A stretch of 64,000 nt of DNA from Phytobacter ursingii (lineage in GTDB: Bacteria > Pseudomonadota > Gammaproteobacteria > Enterobacterales > Enterobacteriaceae), in NCBI GenBank assembly GCA_901456055.1, contig CABDWT010000018.1, positions 1 to 64,000 on the forward strand, read 5' to 3'. Position 1 is the stretch's first letter. Each line of letters begins with the position of its first letter. Below are positions 9,772 through 17,014 of the stretch, piece by piece. The position numbers were made by a program, and so were the translations under genes. Under the pieces are notes generated by a model. That model saw only the letters and a program-made list of their open reading frames with translations, had not been told where the DNA came from and ran no database searches.

Positions 9772-10373
9772 TTCACTTCCTCCTCGCGCACTGCGCTGCG
9801 ACAGCGATTAACAACCGTCCATAACAACAACAGTATTGCGACACCCCATACGACATTATTCCAGGCAACAAGCTGCGGCCATACCGACAGCGCCAGCCCC
9901 CATGCACCAAACACCAGCGCTCTGTCGCTTTTGCCCAGCGGACCGGCATAACTGCGCACGCCGTTAATGGTTTGCGCCAGCACGCCGCAAAACTCGGCCA
10001 TCAGCGCACAAAACACCATGATCAACACCAGCAGTACACTGCTTTGTGGTAGCAGAATAAAAGGCAAATAAAGCGCGATGTCGGAAATCACATCGCCCGT
10101 CTCATTGAGGATGGCCCCCAGACGCGATGTCTGGTTGCATTCACGCGCCAGCATACCGTCCAGCGCGTTGAGCGCCATCCGTACAAACAACACCACGGGC
10201 AGAAGGAGGAATAATCCGGGCTGAGGGTGGATAATGAGCGCCGTGCCCGTGATGAGGGAAAGCACCATTGCGGATAGCGTAACGTGATTGGCGGTGACGC
10301 CACGCCTGTTCAGCCAGAACATCAGCGGCCTTAATAAGGCCTGAAACGCGGGCTTTATCTGGTAAAGGGTCAT
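9768..10373 (-). CDS. ynbA: YnbA: CDP-alcohol phosphatidyltransferase family protein
   Basis: 201 residues, the E. coli YnbA length, when started at the third in-frame initiation codon (10373). AGGAG lies five bases upstream of it; earlier GTG and ATG codons at 10379 and 10376 are too close to the ribosome-binding site. It is a polytopic CDP-OH-phosphotransferase whose signature is NALDGMLAR at 69-77 and G86-x3-N90-x3-D94. Two of the four usual metal-binding aspartates are Asn here (N69, N90), as I recall for E. coli YnbA too. The family transfers a phosphatidyl group from CDP-diacylglycerol to an alcohol. Acceptor unknown. Confidence 0.9.
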   Translation of the reverse strand: MTLYQIKPAFQALLRPLMFWLNRRGVTANHVTLSAMVLSLITGTALIIHPQPGLFLLLPVVLFVRMALNALDGMLARECNQTSRLGAILNETGDVISDIALYLPFILLPQSSVLLVLIMVFCALMAEFCGVLAQTINGVRSYAGPLGKSDRALVFGAWGLALSVWPQLVAWNNVVWGVAILLLLWTVVNRCRSAVREEEVK

Positions 10374-10442
10374 CATCACTCCTTGATAAGAATATGTGAG
10401 GGGATCGAGTCTGGCCTTTTATTTACAGGCACAGGAAACACC

Positions 10443-10619
10443 TTACTGGTTCTGTTTCTCCAGCAGCGTCTCCACTTCCTTATCTGCTTTAATATTGATG
10501 TCATGCTCGATCTTCACATTCATATTGATGGTGATCGGCTCTTTCGGTGCAGCCACCTCAATCCGCGGCGTACAAGCAGCCAGCATCATTGTCATCGTTA
10601 TCACTGGCAGCGTTTTCAT
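10443..10619 (-). CDS. ynbE: YnbE: outer-membrane lipoprotein partner of YdbH
   Basis: A 58-residue lipoprotein, too short for most ORF cut-offs. It starts MKTLPVITMTMMLAACTPRI, with a lipobox LAAC and the lipidated Cys at 16, followed by a short polar region rich in alternating hydrophobic residues (ITINMNVKIEHDINIK) that suits beta-strand pairing. It overlaps the 3' end of ydbH by four bases. In E. coli, YnbE works with the AsmA-like protein YdbH in phospholipid transport between the inner and outer membranes. The usual third gene, ydbL, is not found downstream; ynbA follows after about 70 bp. Confidence 0.9.
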   Translation of the reverse strand: MKTLPVITMTMMLAACTPRIEVAAPKEPITINMNVKIEHDINIKADKEVETLLEKQNQ

Positions 10620-13258
10620 TGTTTATCCTCACACTTTTTTCCATTCGCACAGGGAACCGCGGGTAACTTTGCCTTTTGTTTTAGCAGAGACTGAAGATTG
10701 TCGCCGAAGCGCAAACTGCGCCATAACTCAAAGACATTCTCTTCGTGGGCATAGTTCAGGTTCACCGTATTACTCTTTCCTTCCACAAAACTGGTGCCTT
10801 TAATGGCCGCCTTCATTTTCAATACGCCCTGACGGTCCAGATTGAGCGTCGTCCAGGAGCGTGATATCTCCATATAGCGCAACCAGTTGATTGCCGCACC
10901 GGCCGCTATATTATCTTTCACCAGAGCGTCAGCCGTGTCTTTGTCAACCCGTAAGGTCATGGGACCGGGGTTATGCAGCCAGCCGTCTTTGATAATCCAT
11001 GTGCTGTTATTATCCAGCCATAGCGGTAGCGCGCCGTCGAAAGGACCGGACATCGCGAACTGTTTAGGGTTAATGGCGCTGATTAACTCGCTTGATGAGA
11101 TATTACGCAAGCGTAGCAGCGCCGGATCGTGTTGCGGTAAACGCAACTGACTCATCGTCACTTTTCCGCCCAGGACATCAATACTGACGTCACTCAACTG
11201 TAAGGGATTTTCTTCACTCCAGGGATAATTGCCCTGTAAATCAGCAGCAATATTACGTGCGGTTACCTGATTGACAACTTCACCAATACGCAACGATACC
11301 GGTTTGCGCGTCCCCAGTTGCCAGTTTCCTTCGCGGTAACGAAAAGGCAGGACGAAATCGACGCCTGAGAATTGGTTATCCGGCATCCAGGCGCTGCCGC
11401 CACGCAGCACGCCGTGCCCACCCGCCTCAAAACCCTGCCCGGCGGCGGCGGAAAAGGCAACCTGAGCATAAAGAGAACCATCCAGTAAATTCATCTTCCA
11501 GTCGGGCGGAACCAAAGGCTGGAAAACCGTCAGCGACTGGCGCGGCCACCATGCCTGTCCCCGCAGGCGCTCACCGTCCCAACGCCCGTTTATCCGCACC
11601 GGACCTATTTTTTCCGCGCGTAAATCGCCTTTGAACTGGAAGATCGTCGGTTCGCTCCCTTCAACGTTAAACGTTAAGGTTGAAGGCGGCAGGATGCTCC
11701 CGCCGGTGAAGGTAGTCTTGCCGGCATCAAGGGTTAACCCGCCGCTGAAAAGCGGGTGATCCGCATCACGCAGCCAACGCACGGGTTCATTTAGCACCAG
11801 ACGTGGCGAGCTAACATGCATCGTGCCGTATTGTAACTGGTCAAAACCGGTAGACAAATCATTGAGTAAAATAGTTTTATCACGCCATTCGCCCCGTCCA
11901 TTGACATCCCAACGGGCGCTCATAGGGGTAAAATTACCTGTGCCCCAGTAACGCCATTGCCACAGCCCATCGTCTGGCAGGAAATCACGTGCCTGGCCGT
12001 CAAGGTGTAAAACAAAATCACCCATCGCGTTTTCATGGGCACGGAGAATGGCCTGTAACCGCCCGTCCACGCCCGCTCTGGTGACTTTGACGCCCGACAG
12101 AGGCCAACGAACATCATCAATATTGAGTGCGTCAATCACGCGTCCACTGGAGCGCAGCAACGCGCCAGGCGTAAACGCCAGTTTCGGGTCGCTGAGCCCG
12201 CCTGTCAGGTGAGCAGGCAGTACGGCGTAGAAAATCATCTCACCCTGTTTAGCTTCGCCCGTCAGTTGCAGCGGCATATCGCTGTTCACACTATCCAGAC
12301 GCCCCGGCCCTATGGTGAGTACTGCGTTCCCTTTACCGGCATCGCCCTGCGTCAGGACGTTCAGGCGGCCGCTGATTTCTGCGTTCTGCAAACCATCCTG
12401 CCAGCCATCGATACGTAATCCGATGCGCCCGCTTAAGGGAAAACCCTGATAAGGCCAGTTCCAGCGACCATCGCTAATGGTCAAACGTTCCCGTGTCGCC
12501 TGCCAGGGCAAATCCAAAATAGGTTCTGGATTGTCGCGTGCGGTAATGAGCAGCTGCCCTTCGTTATTACGCCACTCCAGATCGGCATCGACCAGCAATG
12601 GTTCCGTCGGCAGCGTAAGCGTGGTGCGGGCATGACCATTAACCGGGATGCCATCAGGTACATTTGGCAGGATAAACTCGCCGCCCAGCGTGACGGGCGG
12701 CTCGCCCTCGATCAGACGCAACTGCATTTGCGTCAGCGTGAGCAACTGTCCGCGCAGACGGGCCCTGAAGGAAACCTGCGCGCCGTCATAGTGGAGCACC
12801 TGAACCTCTTCGGATAACGCGAGCGAGATTTTCCCTTGCCACTCCTGCCAGGGCGAGACGGTGAAGCGGTCAATATCAATCCACGTTTTAGGTAGCATGG
12901 ATTGCCATTCTGCCAGGGTTGTCGGCGCGGCAGGAGACGGTTCGGTCTCGGGAAGTTTTGCCAGACAGGCCGTGTTGATGTCCAACGACCCTATTTCGAG
13001 CTTCCAGCGACTCGGATGCGTCAGTTGCGCATTTTTGACCAGCGCCAGAGGACAATCCTCAATCAGATAATGCAGATCAGGGATTTCCAACGAATGGCGG
13101 GTAAAACGTGGGCTGTCTTCAAAAACAATACGCGTACCGGCTGGTAGCCAGATGCCTGCGAGCGTGGGCACCCAATACGCGAGCGTAAGCAGCAGCGTCA
13201 GCGGCAGCAAAATAAACAGCAGTAGCAGTGCGATTGCGGCTTTGTATTTACCCTTCAT
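10616..13258 (-). CDS. ydbH: YdbH: AsmA-like intermembrane phospholipid transport protein
   Basis: 880 residues, matching E. coli YdbH (879). One N-terminal transmembrane helix (about residues 6-30) is followed by a long periplasmic beta-rich region with the repeated short strands typical of the repeating beta-groove (AsmA-like) proteins TamB, YhdP and YdbH. These three redundantly move phospholipids to the outer membrane. The C-terminus overlaps ynbE, which encodes its outer-membrane lipoprotein partner. It is divergent from ldhA, with about 200 bp between. The identification rests on length, topology and the ynbE neighbour, and is strong. Confidence 0.93.
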   Translation of the reverse strand: MKGKYKAAIALLLLFILLPLTLLLTLAYWVPTLAGIWLPAGTRIVFEDSPRFTRHSLEIPDLHYLIEDCPLALVKNAQLTHPSRWKLEIGSLDINTACLAKLPETEPSPAAPTTLAEWQSMLPKTWIDIDRFTVSPWQEWQGKISLALSEEVQVLHYDGAQVSFRARLRGQLLTLTQMQLRLIEGEPPVTLGGEFILPNVPDGIPVNGHARTTLTLPTEPLLVDADLEWRNNEGQLLITARDNPEPILDLPWQATRERLTISDGRWNWPYQGFPLSGRIGLRIDGWQDGLQNAEISGRLNVLTQGDAGKGNAVLTIGPGRLDSVNSDMPLQLTGEAKQGEMIFYAVLPAHLTGGLSDPKLAFTPGALLRSSGRVIDALNIDDVRWPLSGVKVTRAGVDGRLQAILRAHENAMGDFVLHLDGQARDFLPDDGLWQWRYWGTGNFTPMSARWDVNGRGEWRDKTILLNDLSTGFDQLQYGTMHVSSPRLVLNEPVRWLRDADHPLFSGGLTLDAGKTTFTGGSILPPSTLTFNVEGSEPTIFQFKGDLRAEKIGPVRINGRWDGERLRGQAWWPRQSLTVFQPLVPPDWKMNLLDGSLYAQVAFSAAAGQGFEAGGHGVLRGGSAWMPDNQFSGVDFVLPFRYREGNWQLGTRKPVSLRIGEVVNQVTARNIAADLQGNYPWSEENPLQLSDVSIDVLGGKVTMSQLRLPQHDPALLRLRNISSSELISAINPKQFAMSGPFDGALPLWLDNNSTWIIKDGWLHNPGPMTLRVDKDTADALVKDNIAAGAAINWLRYMEISRSWTTLNLDRQGVLKMKAAIKGTSFVEGKSNTVNLNYAHEENVFELWRSLRFGDNLQSLLKQKAKLPAVPCANGKKCEDKQ

Positions 13259-13466
13259 GGGCAGTTAATATCCTGATTTTGCGTATAATTAAGCCGATTC
13301 TGGCCATTATTGTGGCATGTTTAGCCTGACAGGTGAAGTCGTTGCCCCTTTTAAGCGTAGATGTTTTAAACTGTTTTATATGTCTCTGTTTATCAAATAT
13401 TTTTTAGTATTTACACGATTATTTTAATCATGCTAATGTGGTGACAAATCTAATGGAGAAAGTCTT

Positions 13467-14456
13467 ATGAAACTCGCGGTATACAGCACAAAGCAATACG
13501 ATAAAAAGTATTTGCAGCACGTAAACGAGCAATTCGGCTACGAAATTGAATTTTTCGACTTTCTACTTACCGAGAAAACGGCAAAAACGGCTAATGGCTG
13601 CGAGGGCGTCTGCATTTTTGTTAATGATGACGGCAGTCGCCCGGTCCTGGAAGAGCTGAAAAAGCATGGCGTGAAATTCATCGCGCTACGTTGTGCCGGC
13701 TTCAATAACGTCGACCTGGATGCGGCAAAAGAGTTAGGACTAAAAGTCGTCCGTGTTCCGGCTTATTCTCCCGAAGCCGTGGCAGAGCATGCTGTCGGTA
13801 TGATGATGGCGTTGAACCGCCGCATTCACCGCGCTTATCAGCGTACCCGTGACGCCAACTTCTCTCTGGAAGGTCTGACGGGCTTTACTATGCACGGTAA
13901 AACGGCCGGTGTTATTGGTACCGGGAAAATTGGCGTCGCCGCTCTGCGCATACTGAAAGGTTTCGGTATGCGTCTGCTGGCCTTTGATCCTTACCCGAGC
14001 GCTGCCGCACTTGAGTTAGGCGTAGAATATGTCGACCTCACGACCCTCTTTACTGAGTCCGATGTTATCTCTCTGCACTGCCCACTAACGCCGGAGAACT
14101 ACCACCTGCTTAACCACGCGGCCTTCGATCAAATGAAGGATGGCGTCATGATCGTGAACACCAGCCGTGGCGGTCTGATCGATTCACAAGCGGCAATTGA
14201 GGCACTGAAAAACCAGAAAATCGGTTCGCTGGGAATGGATGTGTACGAAAACGAACGCGATCTCTTCTTTGAAGACAAATCTAACGACGTCATTCAGGAT
14301 GATATTTTCCGTCGCCTGTCGGCATGTCATAACGTGCTCTTTACCGGGCATCAGGCATTTTTGACGGCAGAAGCGCTGATCAGTATTTCTGAAACCACAC
14401 TGAATAATCTGCGTCAGCTTGAAAACGGCGAAACCTGTCCAAACGCGCTGGTGTAA
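13467..14456 (+). CDS. ldhA: fermentative D-lactate dehydrogenase
   Basis: 329 residues, identical in length to E. coli LdhA. It is a D-isomer-specific 2-hydroxyacid dehydrogenase with the NAD-binding GxGxxG motif (VIGTGKIG near residue 149), NTSRGG containing the catalytic Arg near 235, a conserved Glu near 264 and the catalytic His in GHQAF near 296. It reduces pyruvate to D-lactate with NADH during fermentation and acid stress. The ribosome-binding site is ATGGAGAAAG. A hairpin terminator follows eight bases after the stop. hslJ next door is transcribed separately. Confidence 0.97.
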   Translation: MKLAVYSTKQYDKKYLQHVNEQFGYEIEFFDFLLTEKTAKTANGCEGVCIFVNDDGSRPVLEELKKHGVKFIALRCAGFNNVDLDAAKELGLKVVRVPAYSPEAVAEHAVGMMMALNRRIHRAYQRTRDANFSLEGLTGFTMHGKTAGVIGTGKIGVAALRILKGFGMRLLAFDPYPSAAALELGVEYVDLTTLFTESDVISLHCPLTPENYHLLNHAAFDQMKDGVMIVNTSRGGLIDSQAAIEALKNQKIGSLGMDVYENERDLFFEDKSNDVIQDDIFRRLSACHNVLFTGHQAFLTAEALISISETTLNNLRQLENGETCPNALV

Positions 14457-14463
14457 ACGCTGT

Positions 14464-14491
14464 GGTTCCCTTCCTGCGAAGGGAACCCTTT
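14464..14491 (+). terminator. terminator after ldhA
   Basis: A perfect 10-bp stem, GGTTCCCTTC / GAAGGGAACC (14464-14473 and 14478-14487), with a CTGC loop, followed by CTTT, directly downstream of ldhA. Confidence 0.8.
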
Positions 14492-14568
14492 AAGACAATT
14501 CCTGCCAATATCAGATTACCGCAGTCTGTTACTATCCTGCCGTTATGTTGATTTTCTTTGAGGACCAG

Positions 14569-14997
14569 ATGAAAAGGATCATTACCCTGTTAGCCTTTAG
14601 CGCACTGCTATCCGGTTGCGTAAGCCACGGTGTGAGTAAAAATTCAGTAAACGAGACACAGCTTGCACAGCACCGCTTCGTGCTGGAAACAGTAAACGGA
14701 CAAGCCGTCGATAAGGGCGAGCATCCGGCAGAAATCCATTTCGACGCTAAAATGCTTGTCTCTGGCAGCATGTGCAATCGCTTTACGGGTCAGGGGAAAT
14801 TATCCGAAGGCACGCTGACGGTGAAAAAGATGGCGATGACGCGGATGATGTGTGCTGATGCCCAGCGCAACGCGCTGGACAATGTCATCGGTAAAATGCT
14901 CAGTGAAGGTGCGCAGGTCGATCTAACCGATGGCCAGCTTACGCTGACAACCGCCGATCAAACCTTGATTTACACCCAGGCAGACCAGGCTCAGTAA
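14569..14997 (+). CDS. hslJ: HslJ heat-inducible outer-membrane lipoprotein (META domain)
   Basis: 142 residues when started at the ATG at 14569 (MKRIITLLAFSALLSGC), which TGAGGA precedes at proper spacing; an upstream in-frame ATG at 14545 would spoil the signal peptide. The lipobox LSGC places the lipidated Cys at 17. The mature part is a META/DUF306 domain with SMCNRFTG and the second conserved Cys in RMMCAD. E. coli HslJ (140 residues) is linked to heat shock and novobiocin resistance. Its 3' end overlaps the converging ydbJ gene by seven bases. Confidence 0.93.
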   Translation: MKRIITLLAFSALLSGCVSHGVSKNSVNETQLAQHRFVLETVNGQAVDKGEHPAEIHFDAKMLVSGSMCNRFTGQGKLSEGTLTVKKMAMTRMMCADAQRNALDNVIGKMLSEGAQVDLTDGQLTLTTADQTLIYTQADQAQ

Positions 14998-15257
14998 GCG
15001 CCACAACTTCCGGCGGCAAGCGACTGTTCGCTACAACGTTTGCCGTTAGGTAGCGCGCACATTCCGATAGCAGATCCATCCAGTTGACGTGCGACAGACA
15101 ATGACCCACCGACCATTGCGCAATTCGCCTCGCCGCTGCTGGACATGGACGCGCGTAACCCCGGCGCCACATGTGCGGCCGTTGCCTGCTGTACGGGTTC
15201 ACTGCTGCATGCAGAGAGTAATAACACAGCACACCCTACCCAAAACGCTGAACGCAT
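14991..15257 (-). CDS. ydbJ: YdbJ: small DUF333 lipoprotein
   Basis: 88 residues with a lipoprotein signal ending LLLSAC (Cys about residue 17) and a C-terminal DUF333 hemolysin-like domain with four further cysteines (NCAMVGG, GMCALPNG, RCSE, SCGAY). It matches E. coli YdbJ, which also lies next to hslJ. Function unknown; a cell-envelope location is clear. It converges on hslJ with a 7-bp tail overlap. Confidence 0.88.
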   Translation of the reverse strand: MRSAFWVGCAVLLLSACSSEPVQQATAAHVAPGLRASMSSSGEANCAMVGGSLSVARQLDGSAIGMCALPNGKRCSEQSLAAGSCGAY

Positions 15258-15506
15258 TTCTCATCCCCCAATGATTTAGCAAAACCTAAGCATCATAGGC
15301 AGCACAGCGCGGTACGTCGAGAGCGCAACCGCACCTTTATGCGTTCTGGAAACATTTTGATGCTATTTTTTTGCGCAAACGCAAAATAGTAAACCGCAAT
15401 GCGTTGGTCAACGGCATGGCTGGCAGGTTCTGGAGATAAAAAAGATTCCGATTCATGTGCTGCGTAGTGGGACGATCGTGCGCGATTGGTCAAGTCGGAA
15501 ATAAAA

Positions 15507-15527
15507 AACCTGTCAGAGGGACAGGTT
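15507..15527 (-). terminator. minus-strand terminator after the small secreted protein gene
   Basis: The stem AACCTGTC / GACAGGTT (15507-15514 and 15520-15527) is followed on the minus strand by a run of T (AAAAAA at 15503-15508 on the plus strand). It lies 25 bases past the stop of the gene at 15552-15761, which supports that gene being transcribed. Confidence 0.75.
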
Positions 15528-15551
15528 CTCTAAGACTTTTTACACTCGCGT

Positions 15552-15761
15552 TCAGCGATGTGCCTTACGGAAGAACTGTTCCATTGATTCTCTGACATGT
15601 TCATCAGGATTTTCGGCAATATCACCCTCCCCGGAGGAATGTCGGACGACATTATTGTGCCCCTGCAAAAGAACCGGAGGCTGTTCTGTGTAAGCTGCGG
15701 CCGAACCCAATGACAAAATCAGTAAAAACCACGCCGTTCTTAACGTCTTACCCATCATCAA
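15552..15761 (-). CDS. small secreted protein, possibly YncJ/DUF2554-like
   Basis: 69 residues with a classical signal peptide (MGKTLRTAWFLLILSLGSAAA, cleavage near residue 23) and a short mature part with a VVRHSSGEGD...EHVRESMEQFF pattern. The spacing of RH, acidic and RE..F residues recalls E. coli YncJ (DUF2554), but this is a weak resemblance judged by eye. One to three N-terminal Met codons are possible starts. A minus-strand terminator follows, so it looks like a real single-gene unit. Function unknown, periplasmic if expressed. Confidence 0.62.
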   Translation of the reverse strand: MMMGKTLRTAWFLLILSLGSAAAYTEQPPVLLQGHNNVVRHSSGEGDIAENPDEHVRESMEQFFRKAHR

Positions 15762-15940
15762 TGACCCTGTATGTTGGTAACATGCAGCGGCTATATTGCT
15801 GGAGCAAAAGTAAAAAGTTGTATGCGATGTTTAAACGTATCCAGGAAGCTGTGAACAACTGCATGGGCGGAAAAATTATGCGGGCGAAACGGCACCGGCG
15901 GATCCCCGTTAATTGCGCGGCCTATCTGGCGTCCGCCTGC

Positions 15941-15965
15941 AAAAAAGGCCCGCCTGAGCGGGCCT
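15941..15965 (-). terminator. terminator of agsA
   Basis: AGGCCCGC / GCGGGCCT stem (15946-15953 and 15958-15965) with a CTGA loop. On the minus strand six T follow. It lies 25 bases after the agsA stop. Confidence 0.85.
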
Positions 15966-15990
15966 GCGACAGGCAAAATATTAACGGAAA

Positions 15991-16461
15991 TTATCCAGCT
16001 TGATGCTCAATAACTTTTTGACTGTTCTCAATGGCGATTTTCCGCGGTTTTTCATGTTCAGGAATATCCTGATAGATAGTCACTTCTAAAAGCCCGCTTT
16101 CCAGTTTTGCATTACTGACCTTCGCATGCTCTGGTAACGAGAAACTTAAACGAAAATCGGAACGGCGTATGCCTCGGTAAATCCACCCTTGTTCATCCTG
16201 GGAGTCATTAACAGCACGTTTACCCGAGATATGGAGAGTGCCGCCCACGGTTTCGATTTCAAGCTCGTCTTCTTTCCAGCCTGGAACGCTTACGTTTAGG
16301 AGATAGTTATTTTCATCAACTTTTTTCAGGTCATAGGCGGGTAACGCCGAAACAGGCGAATCCCCGGTTAACTGACTAAAAAGTTTGTCGATACGGTTGA
16401 AACGGTCAGCAAAGACAGAATCAGAAAAGCCCGGAAGTGCTGACAAGGTTCTGAGTGCCAT
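15991..16461 (-). CDS. agsA: AgsA small heat-shock protein (Hsp20)
   Basis: A 156-residue alpha-crystallin family protein that I recognise as Salmonella AgsA, with strong similarity across the whole chain, for example the N-terminus MALRTLSALPGF and the core LPAYDLKKVDENNYLLNVSV. The alpha-crystallin domain spans about residues 40-135, and a C-terminal IxI oligomerisation motif (KIAIEN) is present. It holds unfolding proteins in a refoldable state alongside IbpA/IbpB. The leader contains a FourU RNA thermometer behind a likely sigma-32 promoter, and its own terminator follows, so it is a heat-controlled single gene. E. coli K-12 lacks it at this place. Confidence 0.93.
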   Translation of the reverse strand: MALRTLSALPGFSDSVFADRFNRIDKLFSQLTGDSPVSALPAYDLKKVDENNYLLNVSVPGWKEDELEIETVGGTLHISGKRAVNDSQDEQGWIYRGIRRSDFRLSFSLPEHAKVSNAKLESGLLEVTIYQDIPEHEKPRKIAIENSQKVIEHQAG

Positions 16462-16521
16462 AAATTAACCTCCTGAATGTTGGATTCAAAAGTTCAAGTT
16501 AAAGGCAAGCCTGGCTTGTCC
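16462..16521 (-). promoter_or_regulatory. FourU RNA thermometer in the agsA leader
   Basis: On the minus strand the leader starts GGACAAGCCAGGCTTGCC (hairpin I, 16504-16521) and continues GAACTTTTGAAT...ATTCAGGAGGTTA. The four U (16488-16491) face the AGGA of the Shine-Dalgarno AGGAGG (16469-16474), with flanking GAAU/AUUC pairs. This is the architecture described for Salmonella agsA, where heat melts hairpin II and frees the ribosome-binding site. The match is nearly base for base apart from the loop. Confidence 0.88.
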
Positions 16522-16530
16522 GCTGATTAA

Positions 16531-16557
16531 AATAAGCCCTGAATACCGTTTTTCAAG
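16531..16557 (-). promoter_or_regulatory. probable sigma-32 promoter of agsA
   Basis: The minus strand has CTTGAAA (16551-16557), a perfect sigma-32 -35 element, and GGGCTTATT (about 16531-16539) at -10, which is a weaker match to CCCCATnT. The predicted start at about 16521 is exactly the 5' end of the thermometer hairpin I. Confidence 0.65.
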
Positions 16558-16599
16558 GGCTCAAAAAAAATTTTTTCCCTGTTGTGCGTCACAGGGATT

Positions 16600-17014
16600 C
16601 ACATAACCCCCGGCAAAACGCAGTAGTGCTACTCACGGGAAAATGGCGATAACAAAATTGCGCTATTTTGCGGGTGAATGAACATAACACGATATGCTCA
16701 AGTGGTTGCCACCAGAGCCCGAACGACCGAATAGAATACATTTATCAGACTGATAACTACCGCTAAAGCCCATGAGATCAAAAACCTTCGGCCTCTGGCT
16801 GTCTATACTGACGTAAAGCATGGTGAAGAGGGGCAACAGGCATGAGGAAAGGATGAACCACGAGCCATCCCCCTGAAAATGAAGCGAAGGGACACCTGAA
16901 TAAACCCGATAAACCTATTAAATAAAAAATGCCTGTAACTGCGCGGCTCCAGAGAGTCGCAATGCACGCATAACGTCGCTTTAAAACTGACATTTAAGCA
17001 ATGAGAGTTTCCAT
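16600..17014. other. intergenic region upstream of nifJ
   Basis: About 415 bp without a convincing gene; the one minus-strand frame (16778-16993) lacks a ribosome-binding site and protein character. It holds a perfect inverted repeat TTATCA-GAC-TGATAA (16742-16756), a possible operator, and presumably the nifJ promoter. E. coli has ompN and the sRNA micC in this neighbourhood; I see no match to either here. Confidence 0.5.

Noticed and set aside
15293-15493. A 66-codon minus-strand frame between ydbJ and the small secreted gene.
   Set aside because: Begins next to and overlaps the region of the upstream terminator, no ribosome-binding site, no recognisable protein features.
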